Shown: in pieces, positions 26,925 to 36,371 of the stretch
Layout of the letters: each line of letters opens with the position of its first letter
Position numbering within the stretch: the stretch's first letter is position 1
From: Jhaorihella thermophila
GTDB lineage: Bacteria > Pseudomonadota > Alphaproteobacteria > Rhodobacterales > Rhodobacteraceae
Reading direction: 5' to 3'
DNA length: 64,000 bases
Assembly: GCF_900108275.1 (NCBI RefSeq)
Contig: NZ_FNVD01000005.1
Location: 1-64,000, forward strand
Made by a program: the position numbers and the translations under genes
The notes under the pieces: model-generated
What the model was told of the DNA's origin: nothing
What the model saw: the letters and a program-made list of their open reading frames with translations, nothing else
Database searches by the model: none

Positions 26925-27953
26925 TCACCGAGCGCGGGCCAGCATCGCCAGCCGGATCAGGGCGCGTTCCACCAATGCCATGTCGGGTGCGGTCCGCCCG
27001 GCCGAACGCAGCGCAAGATCGGTGTCGGTCAGCACGGTCAGCGCCGTTTCCAGCCGGGGCGCGCCCCATTGCTGTGCTTGCCGCAGGATCCGGTCGCGCC
27101 GCTTGCCGAACACGGGCGGGCGAAGGCGCCCGATCCCCTCGGCCGCGCCGCCGGGGGCCGAGGCGACAGCATAAAGTGTGCGGAAATGCCGGGTCGCACC
27201 TATGCACAGCCCGGTTGCATTGGTGCCCTGCGCCTGAAGCCGCCGGATCAGAGGGCCGAGCTCGCCGCTGCGGCCCTCGGCCACCGCGTTCAGCACGTCA
27301 TCCAGCACAGCTTCGGTGGAGAGCGGCGCGCAGGCCTCGATCTCCTCGACCGTCAGCGGAGAGTCATCGCCGAACTTGTAGAGCATCACCTTATCGACCA
27401 GCTGCGCGAAATCCGCCGGTCCCAGATCCTGTGCCAGATCCGCCAGCGCCGCCATGCTGTCGCCGGGCACCGACCGCAGGCCGCGTTCGGCCAGGATCCG
27501 CTCGATCTCGGCCCGCGTCGGGGGATCGTCGTAGATGCCCACCGCATAGGCGTTGCGGCTGTCGGCAAAGGCCTTGAGAAGCTTGGAGCCCTTTTTCAGC
27601 TGTTTGGCGGTGACGATGATCTGGGCATCCCCCGGCGCCCATTCGGCCAGCGCGGCCTGAACCGCCGGGGCATTTCCGTCGCCGGCCTCTTCCACGAACA
27701 CCGCGCGCGGGCCGGGAAAGAATCCCACCGCCTTGACCGCATCCAGCAGCGCCGCCGGATCGGACCGCAGATCCGCGCCCTGCATGCGGGTCAGGCGCAT
27801 TTCTTCTTCGGCATTCGGGCCCAGAAGCGCGGCCAGAACCTGCTGGCGCTTCATCGCCACGCGGGCCGGATCGGCGCCGTGGATCAGCAGGCCCGCCTTG
27901 TCGGGATCCGGGCGGGCGAAATAGCCCTCGGCCTCGCGCCCTTTCAGGATCAT
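26925..27953 (-). CDS. holA: DNA polymerase III subunit delta
   Basis: A 342-aa clamp-loader subunit that opens the beta sliding clamp. The family pattern is visible: LLIHGADPARVAMKRQQVL near the N-terminus, VGFFPGPRAVFVEE, QIIVTAKQLKKGSKLLKAF and a C-terminal helical collar domain (ALRSAGRTAPDMALVERALIRL). As usual for delta, the AAA+ fold lacks an intact Walker A. The start overlaps the lptE stop by 4 bases (ATGA), the common lptE-holA arrangement. Confidence 0.95.
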   Translation of the reverse strand: MILKGREAEGYFARPDPDKAGLLIHGADPARVAMKRQQVLAALLGPNAEEEMRLTRMQGADLRSDPAALLDAVKAVGFFPGPRAVFVEEAGDGNAPAVQAALAEWAPGDAQIIVTAKQLKKGSKLLKAFADSRNAYAVGIYDDPPTRAEIERILAERGLRSVPGDSMAALADLAQDLGPADFAQLVDKVMLYKFGDDSPLTVEEIEACAPLSTEAVLDDVLNAVAEGRSGELGPLIRRLQAQGTNATGLCIGATRHFRTLYAVASAPGGAAEGIGRLRPPVFGKRRDRILRQAQQWGAPRLETALTVLTDTDLALRSAGRTAPDMALVERALIRLAMLARAR

Positions 27954-28438
27954 GCCGAAAGATCCGCCCCTGTCAGAATCTCGGTCGCGATCTGCTCGGC
28001 CAGGATGGCCATCAGCCGCCGGCGCGCATCGCGTTCGCTGGCCAGCGTCTCAACCGTGGTCCCGGTGGCGGAATAGCTGGTGAAATTCTGCACCGCGCCC
28101 GAGGCCACCACCTTTTCGTCGGCAATCCGGGTCAGGGCAAAATTCGCCCGCCCGGTGATGCTGTAGCGGGTGGTTTCGTTGGCGGACGTCACCGCCTGCC
28201 CCTGCGTCCAGGTCTCGATGTCATAGCTGAGCCGGTATTCCGGCACCGACGCGCGACCCAGCCGGGTTTCCAGGTCGCGCACCAGAAGATAGTCATCTTC
28301 GGTGTCCGGCGCGGCCACCCGGATACGGCCCCGAAGGGCCGTGCCAGTGCCGCCTGGACCATAGACGGGCTGAAAGCCGCACCCCGCCAGCGCCGCCGGC
28401 AGCAACATCAGAACGGTTCTTCGGTCACACAACGACAT
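27950..28438 (-). CDS. lptE: LPS-assembly lipoprotein LptE
   Basis: A 162-aa outer-membrane lipoprotein that plugs LptD during LPS insertion. A signal peptide ends in the lipobox LAGC, followed by [10 protein letters not shown], which is typical of LptE. The rest is an alternating strand/helix domain with a conserved [14 protein letters not shown] segment. It lies between leuS (overlap 14 bases) and holA (overlap 4 bases), the standard order. Confidence 0.93.
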   Translation of the reverse strand: MSLCDRRTVLMLLPAALAGCGFQPVYGPGGTGTALRGRIRVAAPDTEDDYLLVRDLETRLGRASVPEYRLSYDIETWTQGQAVTSANETTRYSITGRANFALTRIADEKVVASGAVQNFTSYSATGTTVETLASERDARRRLMAILAEQIATEILTGADLSA

Positions 28439-30971
28439 TGACGATCCGGCCGGGGACGACGATCACCTTTTTCGGCGCTCCCCCGTTCAGCGCCTTTTGC
28501 ACAGCGTCCACCGCCAGCGCCGCTTTTTCAACCTCGTCCTTGGTCATGTCCTTGGGCACACTGATTTCCGCGCGCCGCTTGCCGTTGATCTGGATCGGCA
28601 GGGTGATCGTGTCGTCGATCCGCATCGCGTCATCGGCCACCGGCCAGGGCGCCACGGCGACCAGCCCCTCGCCGCCCATCATCGCCCAGATTTCCTCTGA
28701 CAGGTGCGGGGTCATCGGCGACATCAGCTGCGCCAGCGTCCTGACGGCCTGCGTCTTCGCGTCCTTGCCGGCTTCGGACTTCGCCAGCGTGTTGGTAAAG
28801 GCATAGAGCCGCGCGATCGCCGCGTTGAAGCCGAAGCTTTCGATCCCCATGGTCACGTCGTGGATGCACTTATGCATGTCTCGCAGCAGCGCCTCGTCGC
28901 CGGGCCTTGCGCCTTCGTCCGCCATCGCGGCCACCTCGGCGGCGATGCGATACACGCGGGCCAGGTGGCGGGCGGCGGCCTCGGCCCCGGCGGCGGTCCA
29001 TTCCACGTCACGCTCCGGCGGGCTATCGGACAGCACGAACCACCGCGCCGTGTCCGCCCCGTAGGTCGAGACGATATGCACCGGGTCCACCACGTTCTTT
29101 TTTGACTTGGACATCTTGGCCGAGGGGATGATCTCGACCTTTTCCCCCGTGGCCCGGAGCACGCCTTTCTCGCGGTCCACCTCTTCGGGCAGGTGATAGA
29201 CAGGGCGACCGTTCTCGTCGCGGGTCTGGTAGATCTCGTGCGTCACCATGCCCTGGGTGAAGAGCGCGTCGAAAGGCTCCTTGCATTTCTCGGGCAGGTG
29301 GCCGGTCTGCACCATCGCGCGGGCGAAGAAGCGGGAATAGAGCAGGTGCAGGATCGCGTGCTCGATGCCGCCGATATACTGGTCCACGTTCATCCAGTAA
29401 TCGGCCTCGGCCATGTCGGTCGGCGTCTCGGCCCAGGGCGCGGTGAAGCGCGCGTAATACCATGACGAATCGACGAAGGTGTCCATCGTGTCGGTTTCCC
29501 GCCGCGCCGGCTTGCCGCAGCTGGGGCAGGTCGTCTGCGCCCAGGTCGGGTGCCGGTCCAGCGGGTTGCCGGGCTTGTCGAAACTCACGTCGTCGGGCAG
29601 GCGCACGGGCAGGTTTTCCCGCTTTTCCGGCACCACGCCGCAGGCGTCGCAATGCACCACCGGGATCGGGCAGCCCCAGTAGCGTTGCCGCGAGATGCCC
29701 CAGTCGCGCAGGCGATACTTGGTCACGCCGCGGCCCCAGCCCTGCTCCTCGGCCAGCTTGATCGTGGCGGCAATCGCCTCTTCGCCGGTGGCGACGTCGA
29801 TACCGGTAAAGTGATTGACCCAGCGGACCTTCTGTTCCTTGGGCGGGACAAAGGCCACGTCCTCGACCGGTTTGGGATCGTCCAGCGCAAAGAAGGTGTC
29901 GATCACCGGCAGATCATACTTGCGGCAGAAATCGAGGTCGCGCTGGTCATGCGCCGGGCAGGCAAAGATCGCGCCGGTGCCGTAATCCATCAGGATGAAG
30001 TTCGCGATCCAGACCGGCAGTTCCCAGTTTGGATCCAGCGGATGCCGCACCCGGATGCCTGTGTCGTATCCCAGCTTCTCGGCCGTTTCGATCGCCTCTT
30101 CGGTGGTGCCGCCCTTGCGGCATTCGGCGACAAAGGCCGCCACCTCGGGGTTCTCGGCCTCCAGCTGCTTGGCCAGCGGATGATCGGGCGAGATGCCGAC
30201 GAAGGATGCCCCCATCAGCGTGTCGGGGCGCGTGGTATAGACGGTGATCGGCTCGCCCCCGTCCACGCGCTCAAAGCTGAATTCCAGCCCCTGGCTGCGG
30301 CCGATCCAGTTTTCCTGCATGGTGCGCACCTTGGCCGGCCAGTTCTCCAGCCCGTCCAGCGCCTCCAGCAGTTCCTCGGCCATGTCCGAGATGCGGAAGA
30401 ACCACTGCGTCAGCTCGCGCCGCTCGACCTCGGCGCCCGACCGCCAGCCCTTGCCGTCGATCACCTGTTCGTTGGCCAGAACGGTCATGTCCACCGGATC
30501 CCAGTTCACCACCGCGTTCTTGCGATAGACGAGCCCCGCATCCAGCATGTCGAGGAACAGCCGCTGCTGCTGGCCGTAATATTCGGGATCGCAGGTGGCG
30601 AATTCGCGGCTCCAGTCGATGCTGAGCCCCAGCGGCTTCATCTGGGCGCGCATGTCGGCGATGTTCTGATAGGTCCAGTCCTTGGGGTGTCCTCCGCTGG
30701 CCATCGCGGCGTTTTCCGCCGGCATGCCGAAGGCGTCCCAGCCCATCGGGTGCAGCACGTTGAACCCCTTGGCCAGCTTGTAGCGCGCCACCACGTCGCC
30801 CATCGTGTAGTTGCGCACATGCCCCATGTGGATGCGGCCCGACGGATAGGGGAACATCTCGAGCACATAATACTTGGGCCGGTCCACGGTGCGGCGGGCG
30901 GTGAAGATCCCGGCCTTGTCCCAGGCCTGCTGCCATTTCGATTCGATCTCGGCGGCGGTGTAACGCGACAT
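28425..30971 (-). CDS. leuS: Leucyl-tRNA synthetase
   Basis: An 848-aa class I aminoacyl-tRNA synthetase charging tRNA-Leu. The HIGH-box appears as HMGH (48-51) and the KMSKS loop at about residue 620 ([14 protein letters not shown]). The editing domain (CP1) sits between them, containing the [13 protein letters not shown] segment that clears mischarged tRNA. The C-terminal anticodon-binding region follows. The length is normal. First gene of leuS-lptE-holA. Confidence 0.97.
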   Translation of the reverse strand: MSRYTAAEIESKWQQAWDKAGIFTARRTVDRPKYYVLEMFPYPSGRIHMGHVRNYTMGDVVARYKLAKGFNVLHPMGWDAFGMPAENAAMASGGHPKDWTYQNIADMRAQMKPLGLSIDWSREFATCDPEYYGQQQRLFLDMLDAGLVYRKNAVVNWDPVDMTVLANEQVIDGKGWRSGAEVERRELTQWFFRISDMAEELLEALDGLENWPAKVRTMQENWIGRSQGLEFSFERVDGGEPITVYTTRPDTLMGASFVGISPDHPLAKQLEAENPEVAAFVAECRKGGTTEEAIETAEKLGYDTGIRVRHPLDPNWELPVWIANFILMDYGTGAIFACPAHDQRDLDFCRKYDLPVIDTFFALDDPKPVEDVAFVPPKEQKVRWVNHFTGIDVATGEEAIAATIKLAEEQGWGRGVTKYRLRDWGISRQRYWGCPIPVVHCDACGVVPEKRENLPVRLPDDVSFDKPGNPLDRHPTWAQTTCPSCGKPARRETDTMDTFVDSSWYYARFTAPWAETPTDMAEADYWMNVDQYIGGIEHAILHLLYSRFFARAMVQTGHLPEKCKEPFDALFTQGMVTHEIYQTRDENGRPVYHLPEEVDREKGVLRATGEKVEIIPSAKMSKSKKNVVDPVHIVSTYGADTARWFVLSDSPPERDVEWTAAGAEAAARHLARVYRIAAEVAAMADEGARPGDEALLRDMHKCIHDVTMGIESFGFNAAIARLYAFTNTLAKSEAGKDAKTQAVRTLAQLMSPMTPHLSEEIWAMMGGEGLVAVAPWPVADDAMRIDDTITLPIQINGKRRAEISVPKDMTKDEVEKAALAVDAVQKALNGGAPKKVIVVPGRIVNVVV

Positions 30972-30991
30972 CTGATGCTGTCCCCTGACAT

Positions 30992-31016
30992 GAAAACGCC
31001 GGGCTGGAACCCGGCG
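30992..31016 (-). terminator. Terminator-like hairpin between the DUF3576 gene and leuS
   Basis: On the minus strand CGCCGGG, loop TTCCAG, CCCGGCG and then TTTTC. It lies 21 bases before the leuS start and after the DUF3576 stop, so it probably separates the two units. Confidence 0.65.
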
Positions 31017-31044
31017 CCGTGATAGAGCGGTTCGCGGAAAACTT

Positions 31045-31545
31045 CTAGAGGTTGTCGTCGGCGATGCGCAACTGCCGTGCCCGCGACAGGATCGCGTCCT
31101 CGACCGCGCGGACCGTGGCCGGGTTCGCCGGCCGCCCGCCGCTGGTCTGCATCGCCAGCTTCAGCGACCGCGCCGAAAGCGCCGGATCCTTGATATGCAC
31201 CGTGGCGCGATAGGACCGCCCGCCGCCTGGCGGGGTGCCGTAGCCGGTGACGATCACGCCGGTGAAAGGATCGACCGATTCGATGGGCAGAAAGCCGAGC
31301 ACGTCCAGCGAGGCGGCCCACAGATACCGGTTCACCTGAACGGTCTGTTCGGTCTTGCCGGGGCCGAACACGTCCCAGATTGACGACTGAGTGTAGGTGC
31401 CGACATCGTTACTGCGGCTGGCGTTGAATTCGTCCCCGCTCAGCGCCGCGGCGCTGGTCGTCGTTCTGTTGTTCCCGCCGCACCCGGCAAGGCCCAGGCC
31501 GGCGGCCAGAACGATCGCTACCCCGATGGCCCTTTGAAACGTCAT
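31045..31545 (-). CDS. DUF3576 lipoprotein
   Basis: A 166-aa protein with a signal peptide and lipobox LAGC, followed by a low-complexity linker and the DUF3576 domain ([56 protein letters not shown]). The family is widespread in alphaproteobacteria and lipid-anchored in the envelope; its function is unknown. It lies divergent from the porin gene and upstream of leuS, separated from leuS by a hairpin. Confidence 0.88.
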   Translation of the reverse strand: MTFQRAIGVAIVLAAGLGLAGCGGNNRTTTSAAALSGDEFNASRSNDVGTYTQSSIWDVFGPGKTEQTVQVNRYLWAASLDVLGFLPIESVDPFTGVIVTGYGTPPGGGRSYRATVHIKDPALSARSLKLAMQTSGGRPANPATVRAVEDAILSRARQLRIADDNL

Positions 31546-31870
31546 GTCGCATTCCCGCTGCTGCCTTGGCCTGTCCTACCCAAGCGGGGAAGGGGGGGCA
31601 AGGCTTTCGTGGCAGGAGGCGGGCAATACGAGGAGCGGGCTGTTGTCCGCAGGGCGCCACAGTCGCCCCGCGCGGGGCGAGAAGCTTGGGCCACGGTGCC
31701 GACCGGCAGGCCCCGGGGCGACACTGTGGCAAAGCTGACACATCCGCGACCGCTTTGCCGCGCGACCTTCGGCAAGCCTTGCCAAAACGGGGGGGAAAGA
31801 GCGAAACCCCTGCACATACCCACACCGGATTCCCCGGTCTGGGGTCATGAATGAAACCGAGGGAAAAACG
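31546..31870 (+). promoter_or_regulatory. Long gene-free leader ahead of the porin gene with inverted repeats
   Basis: This 325-base gap holds a perfect 16-base palindrome, CGCCCCGCGCGGGGCG (31664-31679). It lies within a larger imperfect inverted repeat whose arms are GCCACAGTCGCCCCG (31656-31670) and CGGGGCGACACTGTGGC (31714-31730). Both the divergent DUF3576 promoter and the porin promoter must lie here. I cannot name a clear -35/-10 pair. Confidence 0.55.
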
Positions 31871-32863
31871 ATGAAAAAGGTTCTCTTCGCAACGACCGCG
31901 CTGATTGCCACCGCTGGCATGGCCGCTGCGGACGTGAAGATCTCCGGCTACGGCCGTTTCGGTCTGGACTACAACGACGCCAACGACCGCGCCGTGAACG
32001 GCATCTCCAAGACCACCATCACCAGCCGTCTGCGTCTGCAGTTCGACATGTCGACCGAAACCGACAGCGGCGTTGCCTTCGGCGCTCGCTTCCGTGCGCA
32101 GGCCGAAAGCCGTGACAACACCCCGGGCGGTGCCACGTTCAACGGTGCGCGCTTCTTCGTCGGCTATCAGGGCATCAGCGTCTATGTCGGCAACATCATC
32201 GGCGCGATCGAAAACACGCCGGGCATGTATCTTGAAACCCGCACCGCGGGCACCGGTATCGACGGCGCCGGCTTCGTGTCGCTTGTCAGCAACGTGAACG
32301 GCGAATACTTCAACTGGGATGCCTACAGCTCGGCCGGCGCCGGCGCGAACGGTGTCGAGGTTCTGTATTCGACGGGCGGCTTCACCGGCCACATTTCGTA
32401 TTCGACCGACAACGGCCCGACCAATGTTGACCGTGTCGCCGGTATGGTGTCCTACAAGTTCGGCGACTGGCGGGTTGCCGTTAGCGCCCAGAGCTCGGAC
32501 ATCGCCTGGGAAGACAAGGTTGTCGCCAGCGTGTCGGGTAACATCGGCAACTTCGGCGTTCGTCTGGCCTATGCCGACAACGACGGCATCGGCAAGTTCG
32601 GCCTCTATGGCAACATGGACATCGGTTCGGCCTCGAACATCCTGGTCTGGGTGACCGACGAAGACGCGGTTTCGGCTGCTGACGTGGCCAACGGCCGTAA
32701 CGACAACCGTGACGGTGTTGCCGGTTCGAACAACCAGGAAGGCACCTCCTACGGCATCCACTACCACTATGACCTGGGTGGCGGTGCGTCGTTCGAAACC
32801 GGCTACCGCAAGGCGTCGAACGACAACGACACCTTCCAGGCCGGCGTGTACTTCAGCTTCTGA
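31871..32863 (+). CDS. Rhodobacter-type general porin
   Basis: A 330-aa outer-membrane beta-barrel. The signal peptide is MKKVLFATTALIATAGMAAA and the mature protein begins DVKISGYGRFGLDY, the hallmark of Rhodobacter capsulatus-type porins. The body is an alternation of amphipathic strands and the protein ends in a C-terminal Phe (GVYFSF), required for barrel assembly. Codon choice is notably restricted (CGT, GGC, AAC, TTC), as expected for a highly expressed gene. GAGGGAAAAACG precedes the ATG at 31871; an earlier in-frame ATG at 31847 would lengthen the signal. A terminator follows. Confidence 0.95.
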   Translation: MKKVLFATTALIATAGMAAADVKISGYGRFGLDYNDANDRAVNGISKTTITSRLRLQFDMSTETDSGVAFGARFRAQAESRDNTPGGATFNGARFFVGYQGISVYVGNIIGAIENTPGMYLETRTAGTGIDGAGFVSLVSNVNGEYFNWDAYSSAGAGANGVEVLYSTGGFTGHISYSTDNGPTNVDRVAGMVSYKFGDWRVAVSAQSSDIAWEDKVVASVSGNIGNFGVRLAYADNDGIGKFGLYGNMDIGSASNILVWVTDEDAVSAADVANGRNDNRDGVAGSNNQEGTSYGIHYHYDLGGGASFETGYRKASNDNDTFQAGVYFSF

Positions 32864-32894
32864 TCGGCTGAACCACACGGGTGGTTTGAATTGG

Positions 32895-32925
32895 GGGCGG
32901 GCCTTCGGGTCCGCCCTTTTCTTTT
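32895..32925 (+). terminator. Rho-independent terminator after the porin gene
   Basis: A nine-base-pair stem (32895-32903 with 32908-32916) closes a TTCG tetraloop and is followed by TTTTCTTTT. This is a strong terminator. Confidence 0.92.
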
Positions 32926-32973
32926 GCGCGGATCTGGTGTTTTCCTGCGGCGGAACCATGAAGGGGGCGCCAC

Positions 32974-33627
32974 ATGTCGCTGGAAGAGATCAAGTCGCGG
33001 ATTGCGAAGGCCGAGAGGGCCGCGGGGCGTGCGCCGGGGTCGGTCACGCTGATCGCGGTCAGTAAGGTGCAGCCGCTGGATCGGATCGAGGCGGTGCTGG
33101 AACAGGGCCACCGCGTGTTCGGCGAAAACCGCGTGCAGGAGGCGCAGGGCAAGTGGCCGGCCCTGATGGAGCGTTATGAGGGCGTGGATCTGCACCTGAT
33201 CGGCCCGCTTCAGACCAACAAGGCGCGGGCGGCGGTGGAGCTGTTTTCCACGATCCATTCGGTGGACCGGCCGAAGCTGGCCCGGACGCTGGCGCGGCTG
33301 GCGCAGGAGCGGGGGGCGTGTCCCGGCCTGTTCATCCAGGTGAATACCGGCGAAGAGCCGCAGAAGGCGGGCGTGCCGCCGGACGAGGCGGATGATTTCG
33401 TGGCCGAGTGCCGCGCGATGGATCTGCCGGTGCGGGGGCTGATGTGCATTCCGCCGGTGGATGAAGAACCGTCGCTGCATTTCGCACTGCTGGCGAAGAT
33501 CGCGGCGCGGAACGGGCTGAATGAGCTGTCGATGGGGATGAGCGCGGATTTCGAAAAGGCGATCGCGCTGGGGGCGACCCATGTGCGGGTAGGATCCGCG
33601 ATCTTCGGAGAGCGCGACTACGGCTGA
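32974..33627 (+). CDS. PLP homeostasis protein (YggS/PROSC family)
   Basis: A 217-aa pyridoxal-phosphate-binding TIM-barrel protein that buffers PLP and affects amino acid metabolism. Visible are the PLP Lys in LIAVSKVQP, VFGENRVQEAQ, HLIGPLQTNKA, QVNTGEEPQKAG and the phosphate-binding LSMGMSADFEKAIALGATHVRVGSAIFG. The ATG at 32974 matches the family N-terminus. Its last 10 bases overlap the L,D-transpeptidase tail-to-tail. Confidence 0.95.
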   Translation: MSLEEIKSRIAKAERAAGRAPGSVTLIAVSKVQPLDRIEAVLEQGHRVFGENRVQEAQGKWPALMERYEGVDLHLIGPLQTNKARAAVELFSTIHSVDRPKLARTLARLAQERGACPGLFIQVNTGEEPQKAGVPPDEADDFVAECRAMDLPVRGLMCIPPVDEEPSLHFALLAKIAARNGLNELSMGMSADFEKAIALGATHVRVGSAIFGERDYG

Positions 33628-34184
33628 GCGGGAACGGCGCTGGCGCGCCGTGCCTGCGGCGCGGGTATTTGGGACCAGAAAGAAGCAAGGCGCGGCACGA
33701 TCAGGCGGGTGCCGGGGGTGGCGCGGGCGGCGATCCAGAGCAGGTGGTCGCGGCGGAAGGCGATGCAGCCTTCGGTCGGGTAGCGGGGGCGGCGCCACTG
33801 GTGCAGGAAGATGGCCGAGCCGCGGCCCGGCACTGGATCGGGTCCGTTCCAGTCGGTCAGCAGGATCAGGTCATAGAGCGGGTCGGCGCGGCGCAGGCGT
33901 TCGTGGCCAAACGGGTGCGGTGCGCGGACGCGGGTGTTGTAGGCCGGGTCGGCCATGTCGTCGGACCAAAGATCGCGCGGGCCGATGGGTTGCGCCCAAG
34001 GCGCGGGCGGCACCAAGCGGTCGGGGCGGTAGAGCAGGCCGGTGACGTGGTGGCGGCCGGCGGGCGTGGCGCCGTCGCCTTCGCGTTTGTCGGATGCGAT
34101 GCCGCCGCGGCCGATCGCGCAGGGGAAGCGGCGCCCGCGATAGCGCAGTCCCGAAGGGGTCAGCACCATGTCATGCGGGGTCAC
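33618..34184 (-). CDS. L,D-transpeptidase (YkuD-fold) with a repeat-derived C-terminus
   Basis: A 188-aa protein whose body matches the YkuD L,D-transpeptidase domain: [19 protein letters not shown], then the catalytic stretch [20 protein letters not shown] with active-site His and Cys. These enzymes make 3-3 peptidoglycan crosslinks or attach lipoproteins. There is no obvious signal peptide. The last ~22 residues ([16 protein letters not shown]...) are encoded by a copy of the dispersed repeat (33641-33686). The start GTG at 34184 overlaps the ribA stop as GTGA; an ATG five codons later is the alternative. Confidence 0.82.
   Translation of the reverse strand: MTPHDMVLTPSGLRYRGRRFPCAIGRGGIASDKREGDGATPAGRHHVTGLLYRPDRLVPPAPWAQPIGPRDLWSDDMADPAYNTRVRAPHPFGHERLRRADPLYDLILLTDWNGPDPVPGRGSAIFLHQWRRPRYPTEGCIAFRRDHLLWIAARATPGTRLIVPRLASFWSQIPAPQARRASAVPAQP
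33641..33686 (+). repeat. Dispersed repeat, AGAAAGAAGC-tail class, inside a coding 3' end
   Basis: TGGCGCGCCGTGCCTGCGGCGCG, GGTATTTGGGACC, AGAAAGAAGC. It is the same element as at 26173-26224, and here it is read on the minus strand as the C-terminus of the L,D-transpeptidase gene. Confidence 0.8.
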
Positions 34185-35272
34185 AGCAGGTGCCCCGATT
34201 TCCGCGCCTTGGTCGCCAGGTAGGCGCGGTTGTGCGCGGTTTCGCCCACCTTGAGCGGCACGCGTTCGGTCACGGCGATTCCGTTTCTTTCCATCATGGC
34301 GATCTTGGCGGGGTTGTTGGTCAGCAGCCGCACCGCGCTGAAGCCCATCTCCTTCAGGATGTCGGCACCGAGGCGGAAGTCGCGCTCGTCATCCTCGAAA
34401 CCCAGCCGGTGGTTGGCTTCGACCGTATCGAAACCCTGATCCTGAAGCGAATAGGCGCGCATCTTGTTGGCCAGTCCGATGCCGCGGCCTTCCTGGTTGA
34501 GGTAGAGCAGGACGCCCGCGCCTTCTTCGCCCATCTGGTGCAGGGCGGCGCGCAGCTGCGGGCCGCAGTCGCATTTCAGACTGCCCATCAGGTCGCCGGT
34601 GAAGCAGGCCGAGTGCAGCCGGGCCAGAACCGGGCGGGTGCGGTCGGGGCGGCCGATCTCGATCGCATAGTGTTCCTCGCCGCCGTCCTCGGGGCGGAAG
34701 ATGTGCAGGCGGCCCTGTTCGCTGACCTCCATCGGCAGGCGGGCGCTGACCACCTCGGCCAGCGGGCTGCGTTCGCCCAGAAGCGGTTCGGCCCGGTCGC
34801 CGTCAATCAGGGTCAGGCCGTGGGATGCGGCCAGCGCGGCGGCGCCCTCGATCGGCACGGCCACCACCGCCGGCAGCAGGCGTGCGGATTTGGCCAGCGC
34901 GATCGCGATCCGGTGCAGGCGGGCGTCGCCGTCCCGCTGGCTGGCAAGCGGCCCCTTCATCGGTGCGTTCAGGTCGTCGGCCGGGTCGGCCACGGACCGG
35001 ATCCAGCCGCAATCGGCGTCATCGGGGATCAGCACGCGCGCCACGTCGCCGTCATAGGCGCGCGCCTTGAGCGTTTCGGCGCGCCGCGCGGTGATGGCCA
35101 CCACCGGCGCCCCGCCCATCGCCCGCAGGTCCGAAAGCCGCTCGGGCGGCAGCGTTTCGGCGCTGGCGGCCAGGATCGCGCCACCCTGTCCGGTCAGCAC
35201 CACCGGCAGCCCCATGCGCAGATCGGCGCGGGCGCGGGCAAGGATTTCGTCGATATGTGGCGCAAGACTCAT
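34181..35272 (-). CDS. ribA: GTP cyclohydrolase II with an N-terminal extension
   Basis: A 363-aa protein. The C-terminal ~200 residues are GTP cyclohydrolase II, the first step of riboflavin synthesis, with the zinc site [18 protein letters not shown], the GTP-binding [10 protein letters not shown] and RLLTNNPAK. The first ~165 residues occupy the place of DHBP synthase in fused RibBA proteins but lack its acidic catalytic motifs. They are probably a non-catalytic remnant or regulatory domain. Co-translated with the L,D-transpeptidase (4-base overlap). Confidence 0.93.
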   Translation of the reverse strand: MSLAPHIDEILARARADLRMGLPVVLTGQGGAILAASAETLPPERLSDLRAMGGAPVVAITARRAETLKARAYDGDVARVLIPDDADCGWIRSVADPADDLNAPMKGPLASQRDGDARLHRIAIALAKSARLLPAVVAVPIEGAAALAASHGLTLIDGDRAEPLLGERSPLAEVVSARLPMEVSEQGRLHIFRPEDGGEEHYAIEIGRPDRTRPVLARLHSACFTGDLMGSLKCDCGPQLRAALHQMGEEGAGVLLYLNQEGRGIGLANKMRAYSLQDQGFDTVEANHRLGFEDDERDFRLGADILKEMGFSAVRLLTNNPAKIAMMERNGIAVTERVPLKVGETAHNRAYLATKARKSGHLL

Positions 35273-35432
35273 GCGGCGGCTCCGGTCGTCTGTCGCGCCT
35301 TACCTAAGCGCTGATTGTCGGAAAGTGAAACATTTCCTCCACGGCGGACACGTCGGCGTGAAAAAACTGCAGCAAATCTTGCCGTTGCGCCCCGCACTTC
35401 CAATCTGGTTCATAGTGACAGGAGGTGAAGCC

Positions 35433-36119
35433 ATGCCGCAGTCGAAGAAGATTCTGCTTGTGGACGATGACGACGATCTGCGCGACGCGCTGAGCGAGCA
35501 ACTGATCATGACCGAGGAATTCGACGTGTTCGAGGCCGACAGCGGTCACGCCGCGATGGACCGGGTAAAGGAGGCGATCTATGACCTCGTGATCCTTGAC
35601 GTCGGCCTGCCCGATACCGACGGGCGCGAACTGTGCCGCGTGATGCGCAAGCAGGGGGTCAAGTCGCCGATCATCATGCTGACCGGGCACGACACCGACG
35701 CTGACACGATCCTGGGTCTGGATGCGGGCGCCAACGATTATGTCACCAAGCCGTTCAAGTTTCCCGTCCTTCTGGCCCGCATCCGCGCCCAGCTGCGCCA
35801 GCACGAACAGTCCGAGGACGCGGTGTTCCAGCTTGGCCCCTACACGTTCAAGCCGGCGATGAAGATGCTGATCACCGAGGACGACCGCAAGATCCGCCTG
35901 ACCGAGAAGGAAACCAACATCCTGAAATTCCTGTATCGGTCCTCCGAAGGCGTGGTGCCGCGCGATGTGCTGCTGCACGAGGTCTGGGGCTACAACGCCG
36001 GGGTGACGACACACACGCTGGAGACTCATATCTACAGGTTGCGCCAGAAAATCGAACCGGATCCGTCAAATGCGCGCCTTCTTGTGACCGAATCGGGCGG
36101 CTATCGTCTGGTGGCGTGA
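35433..36119 (+). CDS. OmpR-family response regulator (orphan)
   Basis: A 228-aa two-domain response regulator. The receiver domain (about 5-120) has acidic DDDDD near the start, phosphoacceptor Asp56 (LVILDVGLPDTDG), Thr84 and Lys106 (VTKPFK). The C-terminal winged helix runs from about 130 to the end (LTEKETNILKFLYRS... THTLETHIYRLRQKIEP... TESGGYRLVA). GGAGGTGAAGCC precedes the ATG at 35433. No histidine kinase is adjacent, so the partner is elsewhere. The signal is unknown. Confidence 0.93.
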   Translation: MPQSKKILLVDDDDDLRDALSEQLIMTEEFDVFEADSGHAAMDRVKEAIYDLVILDVGLPDTDGRELCRVMRKQGVKSPIIMLTGHDTDADTILGLDAGANDYVTKPFKFPVLLARIRAQLRQHEQSEDAVFQLGPYTFKPAMKMLITEDDRKIRLTEKETNILKFLYRSSEGVVPRDVLLHEVWGYNAGVTTHTLETHIYRLRQKIEPDPSNARLLVTESGGYRLVA

Positions 36120-36162
36120 CGTAGCGTTATCGCGTTGGACCGAAGTCCTGGGTTGAAATTTC

Positions 36163-36204
36163 TTGACCGAGATCAAAGTAACAATTCGAAAACACCTTTA
36201 CGGT
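36163..36204 (+). promoter_or_regulatory. FNR/CRP-type box with matching -10 element
   Basis: TTGAC-N4-ATCAA (36163-36176) fits the FnrL/Dnr-class half-site rule TTGAY-N4-RTCAA. TACGGT (36199-36204) lies where the -10 should be if the box is centred 41.5 bases before a start at about 36211, the class II activator arrangement. There is no good -35 hexamer, as expected for an activator-dependent promoter. Confidence 0.5.
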
Positions 36205-36210
36205 AAACTC

Positions 36211-36286
36211 ATCCCGCGCATGTCCGGGTCGTGACATGCAACCTCCCTGTTGGACCTGGCCGGGCTTGGTGCCCGGCCTTTTTTTT
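36211..36286 (+). ncRNA. Candidate small RNA with CUCCC segment and intrinsic terminator
   Basis: From the predicted start at about 36211 the transcript would be about 76 nt. Hairpin 1 is GCATGTC (36218-36224) with GACATGC (36233-36239). A linker with ACCTCCCTG (36241-36249) follows, complementary to Shine-Dalgarno sequences. The terminator stem GGCCGGGC (36258-36265) with GCCCGGCC (36271-36278) is followed by eight T. There is no open reading frame. It could instead be only the 3' UTR and terminator of the response-regulator gene. Confidence 0.5.
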
Positions 36287-36371
36287 GGTCATCATGCCTT
36301 GCCGGCCGGTGGCACAGGCCGGTTTGCCGGGATAGGGTGCCGGCGATCAGGAGACAAGGACCGGAGCATCC

